Position numbers and translations under genes: made by a program
Notes under the pieces: generated by a model
What the model was told of the DNA's origin: nothing
Seen by the model: only the letters and a program-made list of their open reading frames with translations
The model's database searches: none
Part shown: piece after piece, positions 15,227 through 24,454 of the stretch
Numbering within the stretch: position 1 is the stretch's first letter
Layout of the letters: each line of letters starts with the position of its first letter
DNA from: Streptomyces sp. A 4/2
GTDB lineage: Bacteria > Actinomycetota > Actinomycetes > Streptomycetales > Streptomycetaceae
Assembly: GCF_940670765.1 (NCBI RefSeq)
Contig: NZ_CALNVW010000002.1
Location: 310,001 to 374,000 of the forward strand
Direction of reading: 5' to 3'
Length of the DNA: 64,000 nt

Positions 15227-16117
15227 ATGTCCCCGATCACCGAGGTGGAGGGGCGACGGCTTCCGCTGACCCGCCTCGACAAGGTCCTGTACCCGTCCAC
15301 GGGCACCACGAAGGGCGAGGTCCTGCACTACTGCGCGAGTACCGCGGGCGCCCTGCTCGCGCATCTGCACAACCGGCCGGTGTCGTTCCTGCGCTACCCG
15401 GACGGCCCCGACGGCCAGCTGTTCTTCACCAAGAACGTGCCGCCCGGAACACCCGGCTGGGTGCGGACCGCGGAGGTGCCGCGCTCCCGGTCCAGGGATG
15501 CGGAGCAGGTCCTCGTACAGGATCTGTCGAGCCTGATGTGGGCGGCGAATCTGGTGGTGGAATTCCATACCCCGCAGTGGCAGGCCGATTCCCCGGCCCG
15601 CGCCGACCGGCTGGTCCTCGATCTGGACCCCGGGCCCCCGGCCACCGCGATCGAGTGCTGCGCGGTGGCGCTGTGGCTGCGCGAGCGGGTGGCGGCCGAC
15701 GGGCTGTCCCTGTACGCGAAGACCTCGGGCTCCAAGGGCCTGCATCTGCTCGCTCCGCTGGAGCCGACCCCGTCCGACGAGGTCTCGGCGTACGCCAAGG
15801 GGCTGGCCGTCGAGGCCGAGGCCGCGCTGCCCGGTCTGGCGCTCCACCGGATGACGCGGGCGCTGCGGCCCGGCAAGGTCTTCGTGGACCACAGTCAGAA
15901 CGCGGCGGCGAAGACCACGGCGGCCCCCTACACCCTGCGGGCCCGGTCGCGGCCGACCGTCTCCGCTCCGGTGACCTGGGAGGAGGTCGAGGGGGCCGCG
16001 GACCCCGCCGACCTGGTCTTCCTGATCGGCGACATCGGCCCCCGGCTCCAGCGGTACGGGGATCTGCTCGGCCCGCTGATCAATCTCAACCGGGCCCGGC
16101 CCCTGCCCCGCCCGTAG
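15227..16117 (+). CDS. ligD: LigD-type DNA polymerase/primase domain protein
   Basis: A 296-residue stand-alone polymerase domain of the archaeo-eukaryotic primase superfamily used in NHEJ to fill or extend ends, with a preference for ribonucleotides. Visible motifs: VLDLDPG with the metal-binding D-x-D (about residue 130), KTSGSKGLHLLAPL (the conserved S-x-H region), and VFVDHSQN. The ligase and phosphoesterase domains are absent, as in many Streptomyces where they are on separate genes. The ATG at 15227 was chosen because the protein then begins MSPITEVEGRRLPLTRLDKVLYP, the usual start; an upstream in-frame ATG is at 15188. Confidence 0.93.
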   Translation: MSPITEVEGRRLPLTRLDKVLYPSTGTTKGEVLHYCASTAGALLAHLHNRPVSFLRYPDGPDGQLFFTKNVPPGTPGWVRTAEVPRSRSRDAEQVLVQDLSSLMWAANLVVEFHTPQWQADSPARADRLVLDLDPGPPATAIECCAVALWLRERVAADGLSLYAKTSGSKGLHLLAPLEPTPSDEVSAYAKGLAVEAEAALPGLALHRMTRALRPGKVFVDHSQNAAAKTTAAPYTLRARSRPTVSAPVTWEEVEGAADPADLVFLIGDIGPRLQRYGDLLGPLINLNRARPLPRP

Positions 16118-16240
16118 GGCGTTTCGCCCGGATCGGACCGGGATGCGGCAGGCGCGTCCGGCCACCGGACATCGGGGGCGCCGGAGGGGCGGGAACCCGG
16201 CTACGGTGTACCGCAATTACCGACCAGGAGGGGACCAAAC

Positions 16241-16552
16241 ATGATCATTTTCGGTACCAGAGGCTATCTCTACCAGTTGGCGATAATGACGCTGGTGTGC
16301 GGACAGTGCGGCAATCCGTCGGCCCACACGCTCCGCAGGCGCGTCACCAAGTTCACGCTGTTCTTCGTCCCGCTGTTCCCCATCTCCAGCAAGTTCGCCA
16401 CCCAGTGCACCTTCTGCGGTGTGGAGAACCGGGTGACCAAGGAGCAGGCCGACCAGCTGCTGGCCCAGACCCAGGGTCAGCCGCAGGGCCCGCAGCAGGG
16501 TTACAGCCAGCCCGCGCCGCAGCAGCAGGGGCAGAACCCTTACCAGCAGTGA
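16241..16552 (+). CDS. Zinc-ribbon protein with Gln/Pro-rich tail
   Basis: A 103-residue protein with two CxxC pairs (CGQCGN near residue 20 and CTFCGV near residue 58) separated by a basic and hydrophobic segment (VTKFTLFFVPLFPISSKF). This is a known small actinobacterial zinc-ribbon family. The last 30 residues are Gln/Pro/Gly rich and unstructured. It has a strong AGGAGG ribosome site. Function is unknown; nucleic-acid or protein binding is likely. Confidence 0.8.
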   Translation: MIIFGTRGYLYQLAIMTLVCGQCGNPSAHTLRRRVTKFTLFFVPLFPISSKFATQCTFCGVENRVTKEQADQLLAQTQGQPQGPQQGYSQPAPQQQGQNPYQQ

Positions 16553-16606
16553 GCCGAACTCCCCGTCACCGCGGGCGGCCCTGGCGCACCGTCACGCCGG
16601 GGCCGT

Positions 16607-16688
16607 CGGCGCCGCGCCCGCGCGCACGGGGAACCGGGCGCCGTCTGCACACCAGTGCCGGAGTTCACGGCGCCGCGCCCGCGCGCAC
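16607..16688. repeat. 21-bp direct repeat
   Basis: A GC-rich 21-base sequence beginning CGGCGCCGCGCCC occurs at 16607-16627 and again at 16668-16688, 61 bases apart, followed in both cases by a degenerate GGAACC or AGAACC. It lies between the zinc-ribbon gene and the SEDS gene. It may mark a small duplication or tandem regulator sites. Confidence 0.5.
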
Positions 16689-16816
16689 GAAGAACCGAGA
16701 CACGGGATGCGCACCGAGGCGCATGAGGTGCGCACCACGGCAGCGGATGCACCGCACCATAAGGCGCACTGTGACATTAGCGGACATAGCGTCAACGGCT
16801 TGCTACGTTTCCTGGC

Positions 16817-18196
16817 ATGACCGCATCGACGGTGGACGCTCCCCCGCCGGAACTACGCCTGCCGAAGCGGCGGGGCGTCGAGCTCGTGCTGCTGATCGGC
16901 GCCGTCCTGATCTCCGTGTACGGATACATCGCCGTCGGGCTCGCCAAGCACGACGCGGTACCGGCCGATGCCGCGAACTACGGCGCGGGTCTCGGCCTGC
17001 TGGCCCTCGTCGCCCACCTCACCGTGCGTTTCCGGGCGCCGTACGCCGACCCGTTGCTGCTGCCGATCGCCGTTCTGCTCAACGGCATCGGCCTGGTCCT
17101 GATCTACCGCCTCGACCTGGAGACCCCCGGCGACGCCGCCGCACCCACCCAGCTGATCTGGTCCACGCTCGGGGTGGCGCTCTTCATCGCCTTCGTGTTC
17201 TTCCTGCGGGACCACCGGATCCTCCAGCGGTACGCGTACCTGTCGGTGGCCGTCGCGCTGGTGCTGATGATCATCCCGATCCTGTTCCCCGCGGTGAACG
17301 GCGCGAAGATCTGGATCCGGGTCGGCGGATTCTCCATCCAGCCGGGCGAGTTCGCGAAGATCCTGCTCGCGGTGTTCTTCGCCGCGTACCTCGCCGCGAA
17401 CCGCAACGCCCTCTCGTACACCGGACGTAAGATCTGGAAGCTCCAGCTGCCCACCATGCGGGTGTTCGCGCCGATCCTCGCCATCTGGCTGATCAGCGTC
17501 GGGGTCCTCGTCCTGGAGCGCGACCTCGGTACCTCGCTGCTCTTCTTCGGGCTGTTCGTGATCATGCTGTACGTGGCGACCGGCCGGGGCAGCTGGATCG
17601 CCATCGGCATGGTGCTGGCCGCCTTCGGCGCGTTCGTCGTCGGCAATCTCGAACCCCACATCCGCAGCCGGGTCACCGACTGGCTGCACCCCTTCGCCTC
17701 GATCGACGCGGGCCACGGCGCCAATCAGCTCGCCCAGTCGCTGTTCTCCTTCGCGGCCGGCGGCATCCTCGGGACCGGGCTGGGCCTCGGCCACTCCATC
17801 CTCATCGGCTTCGCGGTCAAGTCGGACTTCATCCTGGCGACCGCGGGCGAGGAACTCGGCCTGGCCGGGCTCTCCGCGATCTTCCTGCTGTACGCGCTGG
17901 TGGTGGCCCGCGGCTACCGGGCGGGCCTCGCCCTGCGCGACACCTTCGGGCGGCTGCTCGCGATCGGTCTCTCCTCGATCCTGGCGATCCAGGTCTTCGT
18001 GATCGCGGGCGGGGTGATGGGGCTGATCCCGCTGACCGGTATGGCGATGCCCTTCCTCGCACAGGGCGGTTCGTCGCTGGTCACCAACTGGATCATCGTG
18101 GCGCTGCTCATCCGGATCAGCGACTCCGCACGCAGACCGCACCTCGACTACGTGGAGACCGGGCTCATCGCGCCGATCGTGGAGGACGAGTCATGA
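16817..18196 (+). CDS. SEDS-family glycosyltransferase (FtsW/RodA/SpoVE)
   Basis: A 459-residue polytopic membrane protein with about ten hydrophobic segments. Signature regions include NGAKIWIRVGGFSIQPGEFAKI, VLERDLGTSLLFFG, and the C-terminal GMAMPFLAQGGSSLVTNW. SEDS proteins polymerise peptidoglycan glycan strands from lipid II and work with a cognate class B PBP. The stop overlaps the start of the PBP gene by ATGA, which supports such a pair. Streptomyces has several SEDS-PBP pairs for division, sporulation and polar growth; sequence alone does not say which this is. Confidence 0.93.
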   Translation: MTASTVDAPPPELRLPKRRGVELVLLIGAVLISVYGYIAVGLAKHDAVPADAANYGAGLGLLALVAHLTVRFRAPYADPLLLPIAVLLNGIGLVLIYRLDLETPGDAAAPTQLIWSTLGVALFIAFVFFLRDHRILQRYAYLSVAVALVLMIIPILFPAVNGAKIWIRVGGFSIQPGEFAKILLAVFFAAYLAANRNALSYTGRKIWKLQLPTMRVFAPILAIWLISVGVLVLERDLGTSLLFFGLFVIMLYVATGRGSWIAIGMVLAAFGAFVVGNLEPHIRSRVTDWLHPFASIDAGHGANQLAQSLFSFAAGGILGTGLGLGHSILIGFAVKSDFILATAGEELGLAGLSAIFLLYALVVARGYRAGLALRDTFGRLLAIGLSSILAIQVFVIAGGVMGLIPLTGMAMPFLAQGGSSLVTNWIIVALLIRISDSARRPHLDYVETGLIAPIVEDES

Positions 18197-19650
18197 TCCG
18201 CTACATCCGGCGGGCAGCCGCCTGCTGTCTGCTGCTCCTGGTGGCCCTGCTGGTCAACGCGGCCCGGGTGCAGGTCTTCCAGGCCGACTCGCTGGACAAC
18301 AACCCGGCCAACCGCCGCCTGACCATTGCCCGTTACCAACAGCCGCGCGGCAACATCCTGGTCGGCGGCTCGTCCGTCACCGGGTCGAAGGACACCGGCC
18401 AGCAGCTGCGGTACGAGCGGACGTACCGGCAGGGCCCGCTGTACGCGCCGGTCACCGGCTACGCCTCGCAGACGTACGGCACGACCCTGATCGAGAACGC
18501 CGAGGACGGCATCCTCTCCGGCACCGACTCGATGCTCGCCCCCTTCCCGCTCTGGAACGAACTGACGCGCGCCCAGCAGCCGGGCGGCAACGTGGCCACC
18601 ACCATCAAGGCCTCGATGCAGGAGGCCGCGTACAACGGGCTCGGCGGCAGGCGGGGTGCGGTCGCCGCCATCGAGCCCTCGACCGGCAAGATCCTGGCAC
18701 TGGTCAGCAGCCCCTCGTACGATCCGGGGCTGCTGTCCGGCACCGGCCCGGCGGTCGCCGGCACCTGGTCCCGGCTGAACGGCCTCACCTCGCAGCCGAT
18801 GCTCAACCGGGCCATCCGGCAGACGTATCCGCCCGGTTCGACCTTCAAGATCGTGACGGCCGCCGCGGCGCTCGACTCGGGCGTGGTCAGCGACATGAAC
18901 GCGGACACCGACACCCCCGACCCGTACACCCTGCCCAACACCACGACGGTCCTCCCCAACGAGGCGAGCGGCTGCGGGAACGCGTCACTCGCGTACGCCA
19001 TCGAGGTCTCCTGCAACACGGTGATGGCCAACCTCGGGGTGGAGGTCGGGCTGCACGGCATGGACGACGCGGTGGGCAACTTCGGCTTCAACGACAGCGG
19101 TGTGAAGATCCCCTCCGGGGTCGCCAGGAGCAACTTCGACACGGACATGAGCCGTGACCAGCTGGCGCTGTCCTCGATCGGGCAGTTCAACACCACGGCG
19201 ACACCGTTGCAGATGGCGATGGTCTCCGCCGCGGTGGCGAACGGGGGGACCCTGATGTACCCGCACCTGGTGGACGAGACCCGGACCAAGGGCGGCCGGG
19301 TGGTCAGCCGTACCGGCCAGAAGTCCTACCGCCAGGCGATGAAGGCGTCCACGGCCGTCCAGTTGCAGCAGATGATGGTCGACGTGGTGACGCAGGGCAC
19401 CGGATCCAACGCGGCGATCCAGGGCGCGACGGTCGGCGGCAAGACCGGCACCGCGCAGAACGGTGTCAACAACGCCGGTACGCCGTACGCCTGGTTCATC
19501 TCCTGGGCGAAGGCGGACGGCGCGAGCCGCCCCGCGGTGGCGGTGGCCGTGGTGGTCGAGGACGCCTCGGCCAATCGCGCGGACATCTCGGGCGGCGGGT
19601 TCGCCGCACCGATCGCACGGGCGGTCATGCAGGCGGCGCTGGGGCGTTGA
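18193..19650 (+). CDS. Class B penicillin-binding protein (transpeptidase)
   Basis: A 485-residue protein with one N-terminal membrane anchor (about residues 9-25, ACCLLLLVALLVNAA) and an external transpeptidase domain. The three active-site motifs are S-T-F-K (in PPGSTFKIV), S-C-N (in VSCNTV) and K-T-G-T (in GGKTGTAQNG). The short dimerisation region before it is typical of the PbpA subgroup. It cross-links peptidoglycan made by the partner SEDS protein encoded directly upstream, with which it is translationally coupled. Confidence 0.93.
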   Translation: MIRYIRRAAACCLLLLVALLVNAARVQVFQADSLDNNPANRRLTIARYQQPRGNILVGGSSVTGSKDTGQQLRYERTYRQGPLYAPVTGYASQTYGTTLIENAEDGILSGTDSMLAPFPLWNELTRAQQPGGNVATTIKASMQEAAYNGLGGRRGAVAAIEPSTGKILALVSSPSYDPGLLSGTGPAVAGTWSRLNGLTSQPMLNRAIRQTYPPGSTFKIVTAAAALDSGVVSDMNADTDTPDPYTLPNTTTVLPNEASGCGNASLAYAIEVSCNTVMANLGVEVGLHGMDDAVGNFGFNDSGVKIPSGVARSNFDTDMSRDQLALSSIGQFNTTATPLQMAMVSAAVANGGTLMYPHLVDETRTKGGRVVSRTGQKSYRQAMKASTAVQLQQMMVDVVTQGTGSNAAIQGATVGGKTGTAQNGVNNAGTPYAWFISWAKADGASRPAVAVAVVVEDASANRADISGGGFAAPIARAVMQAALGR

Positions 19651-19672
19651 GCGTACGGCGCGCCCCTTTTCG

Positions 19673-19840
19673 TCACGCGGGAAGCAGGACACAGGAAGCG
19701 GGACACGCCCTACGCCCCGGCCTTTTGGCGAAGCCGACATCGGACCGGTCCGCGCAGGCGACGAGGTAGAGCAGGACCAGGAACGGCATGAGCCGCCAGG
19801 TCACCGCCTTCATCGTGGTGCGTTCCACGGCGGTCTCCAT
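19673..19840 (-). pseudogene. Remnant of an MFS transporter (N-terminal fragment)
   Basis: A 55-codon minus-strand frame starts with ATG 19840 after a good GAGGAAC site. Its first 35 residues match the start of sugar-acid/anion symporters of the major facilitator superfamily: RLMPFLVLLYLVAC then DRSDVGFAK (compare the usual RxxPFLxxLYxxxxxDRxNVGFA). After Lys about 37 the reading becomes unrelated (RPGRRACPASC...) and stops at 19673. The rest of a roughly 430-residue transporter is missing. The fragment is divergent from a sugar-acid operon, where a permease gene would be expected, so the operon seems to have lost its transporter. Confidence 0.65.
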
Positions 19841-19914
19841 GGGGCGTTCCTCATGGTTGTGACGATCCTCATTGATCCTGGTCCGCGCCTTGCAGGCACA
19901 GGCTGGACCGTATC

Positions 19915-19929
19915 GTGCTTTGATAGCAC
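19915..19929. promoter_or_regulatory. Candidate GntR operator upstream of the sugar-acid operon
   Basis: A 15-base dyad GTGCT-TTGAT-AGCAC lies in the AT-richer patch between the divergent MFS remnant and the dehydratase gene, about 77 bases before the latter's start. The FCD-type GntR encoded at the end of the operon is the obvious candidate to bind it. Confidence 0.45.
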
Positions 19930-20005
19930 CATTAAAGAGCTGGCGGGAATTTCAGAAACGGTCACAGCCCGCCGACCACGGCTACCGCATCGAAGGGTTC
20001 ACCTC

Positions 20006-21724
20006 ATGGCACCGCAGCTGCGCAGTCGCGCCTGGTTCGGGGACGGCGGGAAGAACGGGTTCATCGCCCGCCACCATCTGCGGGCCATGGGACGCGGCGG
20101 CCACAACTTCGACGGCCGGCCGGTCGTCGGCATCTGCAACACCTTCTCCGAGCTGACGCCCTGCAACGGCCACCTCCAGATCATCGCCGACGCGGTGAAG
20201 CGCGGGGTGCTCCAGGCCGGCGGCTTCCCGCTGGAGTTCCCGGCGATGTCACTGGGCGAGCCGTTCCTGCGGCCGACGTCGATGCTCTACCGCAATCTCG
20301 CCGCGATGGAGATCGAGGAGCAGATCCGGGCCAACCCGCTCGACGCCGTCGTCCTGCTGACCGGCTGCGACAAGACGACCCCGGCCGCCCTCATGGGCGC
20401 GGCCAGCGCCGGAGTGCCCGCGATGGTCTTCACCGGCGGCCCGATGCTCAACGGCCGCTTCCAGGGCCGCGATGTCGGCTCGGGCACGGACATCTGGCGG
20501 ATGACCGAGGAACTGCGGGCGGGGACGATCAGCCAGGAGGAGTTCACCGAGTTCGAGTCCTCGCTGAACCGGTCGGCCGGTCACTGCATGACCATGGGCA
20601 CCGCCTCCACCATGGCCTGCCTCACCGAGGCCCTCGGCATGATGGTGCCCGGCGGCTCCGGACTGCCCGCGGTCGACGCCCGGCGCGGCACGCTCGCCGA
20701 GGAGACCGGCGCCCGCGCCGTGGAGCTGGCCACCAGCGATCTCACACCGCGACGGATCATGACCCGGGAGGCGTTCGAGAACGCCATCCGCATCAACGCG
20801 GCCATCGGCGGCTCGACCAACGCCGTGGTCCATCTGCTCGCCGTCGCGGGACGGCTGGGCGTGCCGCTCGCCCTCGACGACTTCGACCGGCTCGGCGCCG
20901 AACTGCCCCTGCTGGTCGACCTGATGCCCTCGGGCCGCTTCCTGATGGAGGAGTTCGCGTACGCGGGCGGGCTGCCCGCACTCGTCAACGATCTGCGCGA
21001 GTACCTCCACCGCGACACCGTCACCGTCACCGGCCGCTCGCTCCTGGAGAACTGCGCGGGTGTGGCGGTGTACGACCGCGAGGTCATCCGCCCCTTCGAC
21101 AACCCGGTGCTGCCCGCGGGCAGCGGTACCGCCGTGCTCCGCGGCAACCTGGCTCCCGACGGAGCCGTCATCAAACAGTCCGCGGCAGCACCGCAGTTGC
21201 TCAGCCACACCGGGCCCGCGCTGGTCTTCGACTCCCTGGAGGAGTACCTCGCCGTCGCCGAGGACCCGGACCTCGACGTCACCGCCGAGACCGTCCTGGT
21301 GGTACGGAACACCGGCCCCCGCGGCTATCCCGGCATGCCCGAGGTGGGCAACCTCGCGCTTCCGAAGAAGCTGCTCGACGCGGGGGTGCGGGACATGGTC
21401 CGCATCTCCGACGCGCGGATGTCCGGGACCGCATTCGGTACCTGTGTGCTGCATGTGGCGCCCGAGGCGGCTGTCGGCGGGCCGCTCGCCCTCGTACGGA
21501 CCGGGGACCAGGTCTGTCTCGACGTCCCCGGCCGTCGCCTGGACGTCCTGGTGGACGATGCCGAGCTGGAGCTGCGCCGGAGCGGCTGGACGGCGCCCGA
21601 GCCGCCTGTGGAGCGTGGCTGGACCTACCTGTACACCCAGCACGTGACGCAGGCCGACACCGGCGTCGACCTGGACTTCCTGGTCGGCTCGACCGATTCC
21701 ACCCCGCCGCGCCAGGCCTTCTGA
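20006..21724 (+). CDS. IlvD/Edd-family sugar-acid dehydratase
   Basis: A 572-residue Fe-S dehydratase. Three cysteines expected to hold the [2Fe-2S] cluster are in CNTFSELTPCNGH, TGCDKTTPA and GHCMTMGTAST. The conserved C-terminal region with GYPGMPEVGN and RISDARMSGT is present. Length and context (KDG kinase, KDPG aldolase, GntR) point to a sugar acid such as arabonate, xylonate, galactonate or gluconate rather than to branched-chain amino acid synthesis. The ATG at 20006 was chosen (AAGGG before it; protein begins MAPQLRSRAWFG). It heads an operon of four enzyme genes and a regulator. Confidence 0.88.
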   Translation: MAPQLRSRAWFGDGGKNGFIARHHLRAMGRGGHNFDGRPVVGICNTFSELTPCNGHLQIIADAVKRGVLQAGGFPLEFPAMSLGEPFLRPTSMLYRNLAAMEIEEQIRANPLDAVVLLTGCDKTTPAALMGAASAGVPAMVFTGGPMLNGRFQGRDVGSGTDIWRMTEELRAGTISQEEFTEFESSLNRSAGHCMTMGTASTMACLTEALGMMVPGGSGLPAVDARRGTLAEETGARAVELATSDLTPRRIMTREAFENAIRINAAIGGSTNAVVHLLAVAGRLGVPLALDDFDRLGAELPLLVDLMPSGRFLMEEFAYAGGLPALVNDLREYLHRDTVTVTGRSLLENCAGVAVYDREVIRPFDNPVLPAGSGTAVLRGNLAPDGAVIKQSAAAPQLLSHTGPALVFDSLEEYLAVAEDPDLDVTAETVLVVRNTGPRGYPGMPEVGNLALPKKLLDAGVRDMVRISDARMSGTAFGTCVLHVAPEAAVGGPLALVRTGDQVCLDVPGRRLDVLVDDAELELRRSGWTAPEPPVERGWTYLYTQHVTQADTGVDLDFLVGSTDSTPPRQAF

Positions 21725-21734
21725 GGAGTCCGCC

Positions 21735-22733
21735 ATGACCGACGTACCCACGACCGACCGGACCGGGCTGACCGGGCTGACCGGGCTGACCGGCAGGACT
21801 TACGCCGACCGCACCGAGACGCTGGTGCGCGGCGTCTCGCCCGTTCTCGAAGTGCCCTTCCACGACAACGGCGATCTCGACCCCGCGGGCTTCACCACCG
21901 TCGTCGACCGGGTGCTCGCCACCGGCGTCAGCTCGGTGATGTTCCCCGGATTCGCCGGTGAGTTCCACAAACTCGACGGCGCGGAGCGGGAGTTGCTCAC
22001 CGGTCTGCTGCTCGACCGCACCCGGGAGCGGTCCGACGTCGCCGCTATCGTGTCGGTGCCCGACCACGCGACCCGGCACGCCGTGGCCCAGGCCCGGTCG
22101 GCGGCCGAGCGGGGCGCCGACGTGATCAACGTGCTGCCGCCGCACTTCCTCGGCCCGTCGCGCGACGCCGTACTGGCCCACGTACGGGCGGTGCTCGCCG
22201 CTGTCCATCCGCTGCCGGTCGTCGTGCAGTACGCCCCCGCGCAGACCGGTACCGCACTGGACGCCCCGACCCTGCGCCTGCTCGCCGCCGAACACCCCAA
22301 TCTGCGCTGGGTCAAGGTCGAGTCGTCGCCGCCCGGCCGACTGATCGCCGCCCTCGCGGAGGGCGACCGGCCGCTGCCCGCGCTCGTCGGCCTCGCCGGG
22401 CTCCAACTGCCCGACGCCCTGCGGCGCGGCGCGGTCGGGGTCCAGCCGGGGTGTTCCTTCACCGAGCTGTACGTCGAGCTGTGGCGCCGCTGGGAATCGG
22501 GGGACGAGGACGGGGCTCTCGCGCTGCACACCCGGATGCTTCCCTACCTGTCGTACTGGATGCAGGGCGTGGAGCTGATCGTCGCCGCGGAGAAGGAGAT
22601 CTCGGTACGCCGTGGCTGGTTCGGTTCGGCGCACTGCCGTGCGCCCGGTCACCGTCTCGACCACGAGGAACTGCGTCTGATCGACCGGTTCTGCGCCGAA
22701 TTCACCGATCTGATACCGGAGTTGACGCGATGA
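21735..22733 (+). CDS. DapA-family (dihydrodipicolinate synthase-like) enzyme
   Basis: A 332-residue class I aldolase-fold protein. The Schiff-base Lys is in LRWVKVESSP and the catalytic Tyr is in VVVQYAPAQTG. In a sugar-acid operon this family usually supplies a 2-keto-3-deoxy-acid dehydratase or aldolase. The extreme N-terminus contains a tandem TGLTGLTGLTG encoded by four 9-base units (21765-21795), which may have expanded recently. It has an AGGAG site and overlaps the kinase gene by ATGA. The exact substrate cannot be fixed from sequence. Confidence 0.85.
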   Translation: MTDVPTTDRTGLTGLTGLTGRTYADRTETLVRGVSPVLEVPFHDNGDLDPAGFTTVVDRVLATGVSSVMFPGFAGEFHKLDGAERELLTGLLLDRTRERSDVAAIVSVPDHATRHAVAQARSAAERGADVINVLPPHFLGPSRDAVLAHVRAVLAAVHPLPVVVQYAPAQTGTALDAPTLRLLAAEHPNLRWVKVESSPPGRLIAALAEGDRPLPALVGLAGLQLPDALRRGAVGVQPGCSFTELYVELWRRWESGDEDGALALHTRMLPYLSYWMQGVELIVAAEKEISVRRGWFGSAHCRAPGHRLDHEELRLIDRFCAEFTDLIPELTR

Positions 22734-23734
22734 ACGGCCCGGACTGCCCCGGCGGTGCGGGCGGCCCCGACGGCGTGGGCGGCGTGGGCGGCCCCGCTCT
22801 CGTCACCTGTGGCGAGGCCATGTTGCTGATGCTGGCGGAGCCCGGCATTCCGCTGGAGCGGGCCACCGCCTTCCGCCGTTCGATCGCGGGCGCGGAGTCC
22901 AATGTCGCGGCGGGTCTCGCCAGGCTGGGACACCCGGTCCGCTGGCTCGGCCGGGTCGGCGACGATCCGGCCGGGCGGGCCGTGCTGGCCCAGCTGCGCG
23001 CTGACGGCGTGGACACCTCGTACGCGACGACCGATCCGGCCGCGCCCACCGGACTGCTGCTGCGCGACAGCCATCCGGCCCGAGCGATCGATGTGCAGTA
23101 CCACCGGACGGGCTCCGCCGCCTCGCTGCTCACGCCGGACGAGCTGACACCGGAGATGCTCGGCGGCGCCGGGACCGTCCACCTCACCGGCATCACCCCG
23201 ATGCTGTCGGACTCCGCCCACCACGCCACCCTGCGGCTGTTCGAGCTGGCGCACGAGGCGGGGGCCGCGGTCTCCTTCGACCCGAACGTGCGCCTGAAGC
23301 TCGGCACTCCCGCCCGGTGGCGCGAGGTCGTCGGCCCGCTCCTGGAACGGGCCGATCTGGTGCTGGCCGGCGAGGACGAGCTGGAGCTGCTCGGTGTGCC
23401 GGGTCCACCGCGGCTGCTCGCGGCCGGGGCGCGCACCGTGGTGGTCAAGCACCGGGACAAATCGGCCTCCTGCCATACGCGGGAGGCGAGTTGGCGGCAA
23501 CCGCCCTTCCGGGTGCCGGTGACCGACCCGGTGGGCGCGGGGGACGCGTTCGCCGCGGGGTTCCTCTCCGGGGTGCTCCGCGCGGAGCCGTACGAGGTCT
23601 GTCTGCGCGAGGCGGCGGCCGTCGCCGCACTGGTCGTGCAGTGCGCCACGGACACCGACGGGCTCCCCGACCGGGCGGGGCTGGACCGGGCGCTCGCCGC
23701 GTTCACCGGCGGCGCCGAGACCGTCCACCGCTGA
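22730..23734 (+). CDS. kdgK: 2-keto-3-deoxygluconate kinase (PfkB family)
   Basis: A 334-residue ribokinase-fold sugar kinase. N-terminal substrate motif is seen in RSIAGAESNVAAGLARLG (PfkB signature 1), and the catalytic anion-hole/base motif is DPVGAGDAFAAGF. Context with a dehydratase and KDPG aldolase makes KDG the likely substrate, giving KDPG. The start ATG overlaps the previous stop (ATGA). The first 20 residues are Gly/Pro-rich, apparently added before the core. Confidence 0.87.
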   Translation: MNGPDCPGGAGGPDGVGGVGGPALVTCGEAMLLMLAEPGIPLERATAFRRSIAGAESNVAAGLARLGHPVRWLGRVGDDPAGRAVLAQLRADGVDTSYATTDPAAPTGLLLRDSHPARAIDVQYHRTGSAASLLTPDELTPEMLGGAGTVHLTGITPMLSDSAHHATLRLFELAHEAGAAVSFDPNVRLKLGTPARWREVVGPLLERADLVLAGEDELELLGVPGPPRLLAAGARTVVVKHRDKSASCHTREASWRQPPFRVPVTDPVGAGDAFAAGFLSGVLRAEPYEVCLREAAAVAALVVQCATDTDGLPDRAGLDRALAAFTGGAETVHR

Positions 23735-23774
23735 CCACCCCACCCCGCCCCCTTCCTCCGAGGAGAGCAACGTC

Positions 23775-24404
23775 ATGGACCACATGTACCGCTGGGAGAC
23801 CGTCCGGGCCGTCACGGCTCAGCGCGTCTTCGGCATCGTCCGCACCCCCGGCCCCGAGAAGGCCGTCGTCGCGGCCGGCGCCGTACTGGACGCCGGGCTG
23901 CGGGCCGTGGAGATCGCCCTCACCACCCCGCGCGCACTGCGGGCGGTGGCGCAGCTGACCGAGCAGCGCCCCGGCGCACTGGTCGGAGCGGGCACCGTGC
24001 TCGACGGGGCCGCCGCGCGGGCGGCCGTGGAGGCGGGCGCCCGCTTCCTGGTCTCGCCGAGCCTCCACCCGGAGGTGATCCGTACCGGACACCGCTACGG
24101 CGTCCCCGTCTTCCCCGGTGTGAGCACCCCGACCGAAATGGTGCGGGCCCTGGAGGAGGGGGCCGACGCGCTGAAGCTCTTCCCCGCGTCGGCCGTGCCG
24201 CCGTCCTGGCTGCGCGATGTGCGGGCCGCCCTGCCCCAGGCTCCCGTGATACCCACGGGAGGTGTGACAATCGAGAACGCACCGGAGTGGATCGCGGCCG
24301 GCGCCGTCGCCTGCGGCATGGGCTCGGCGCTGACCTCGGGGGGCGCAGAGGCGGCGGGTGAGCGGGTGACCGCCCTGCTGGGCCGCCTCGCCGCAGCCCG
24401 CTGA
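23775..24404 (+). CDS. eda: 2-keto-3-deoxy-6-phosphogluconate aldolase
   Basis: A 209-residue KDPG aldolase that splits KDPG to pyruvate and glyceraldehyde-3-phosphate. The catalytic Glu is in RAVEIALTTP, and the Schiff-base Lys is in DALKLFPAS. Other family segments are GAGTVLD, FLVSPSLHPEV and PTGGV. A GAGGAG site precedes the ATG. With the upstream dehydratase and kinase it completes an Entner-Doudoroff-like branch. Confidence 0.92.
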   Translation: MDHMYRWETVRAVTAQRVFGIVRTPGPEKAVVAAGAVLDAGLRAVEIALTTPRALRAVAQLTEQRPGALVGAGTVLDGAAARAAVEAGARFLVSPSLHPEVIRTGHRYGVPVFPGVSTPTEMVRALEEGADALKLFPASAVPPSWLRDVRAALPQAPVIPTGGVTIENAPEWIAAGAVACGMGSALTSGGAEAAGERVTALLGRLAAAR

Positions 24405-24454
24405 CCACGCCGGACCGGACGCATCGGCAGTCGCATCGGCAGACGGGGAACGAC

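Noticed and set aside
16560..16816. Protein gene between the zinc-ribbon and SEDS genes
   Set aside because: Frames there are Arg/Ala/Pro-rich, created by the GC-rich direct repeats, with no ribosome site.
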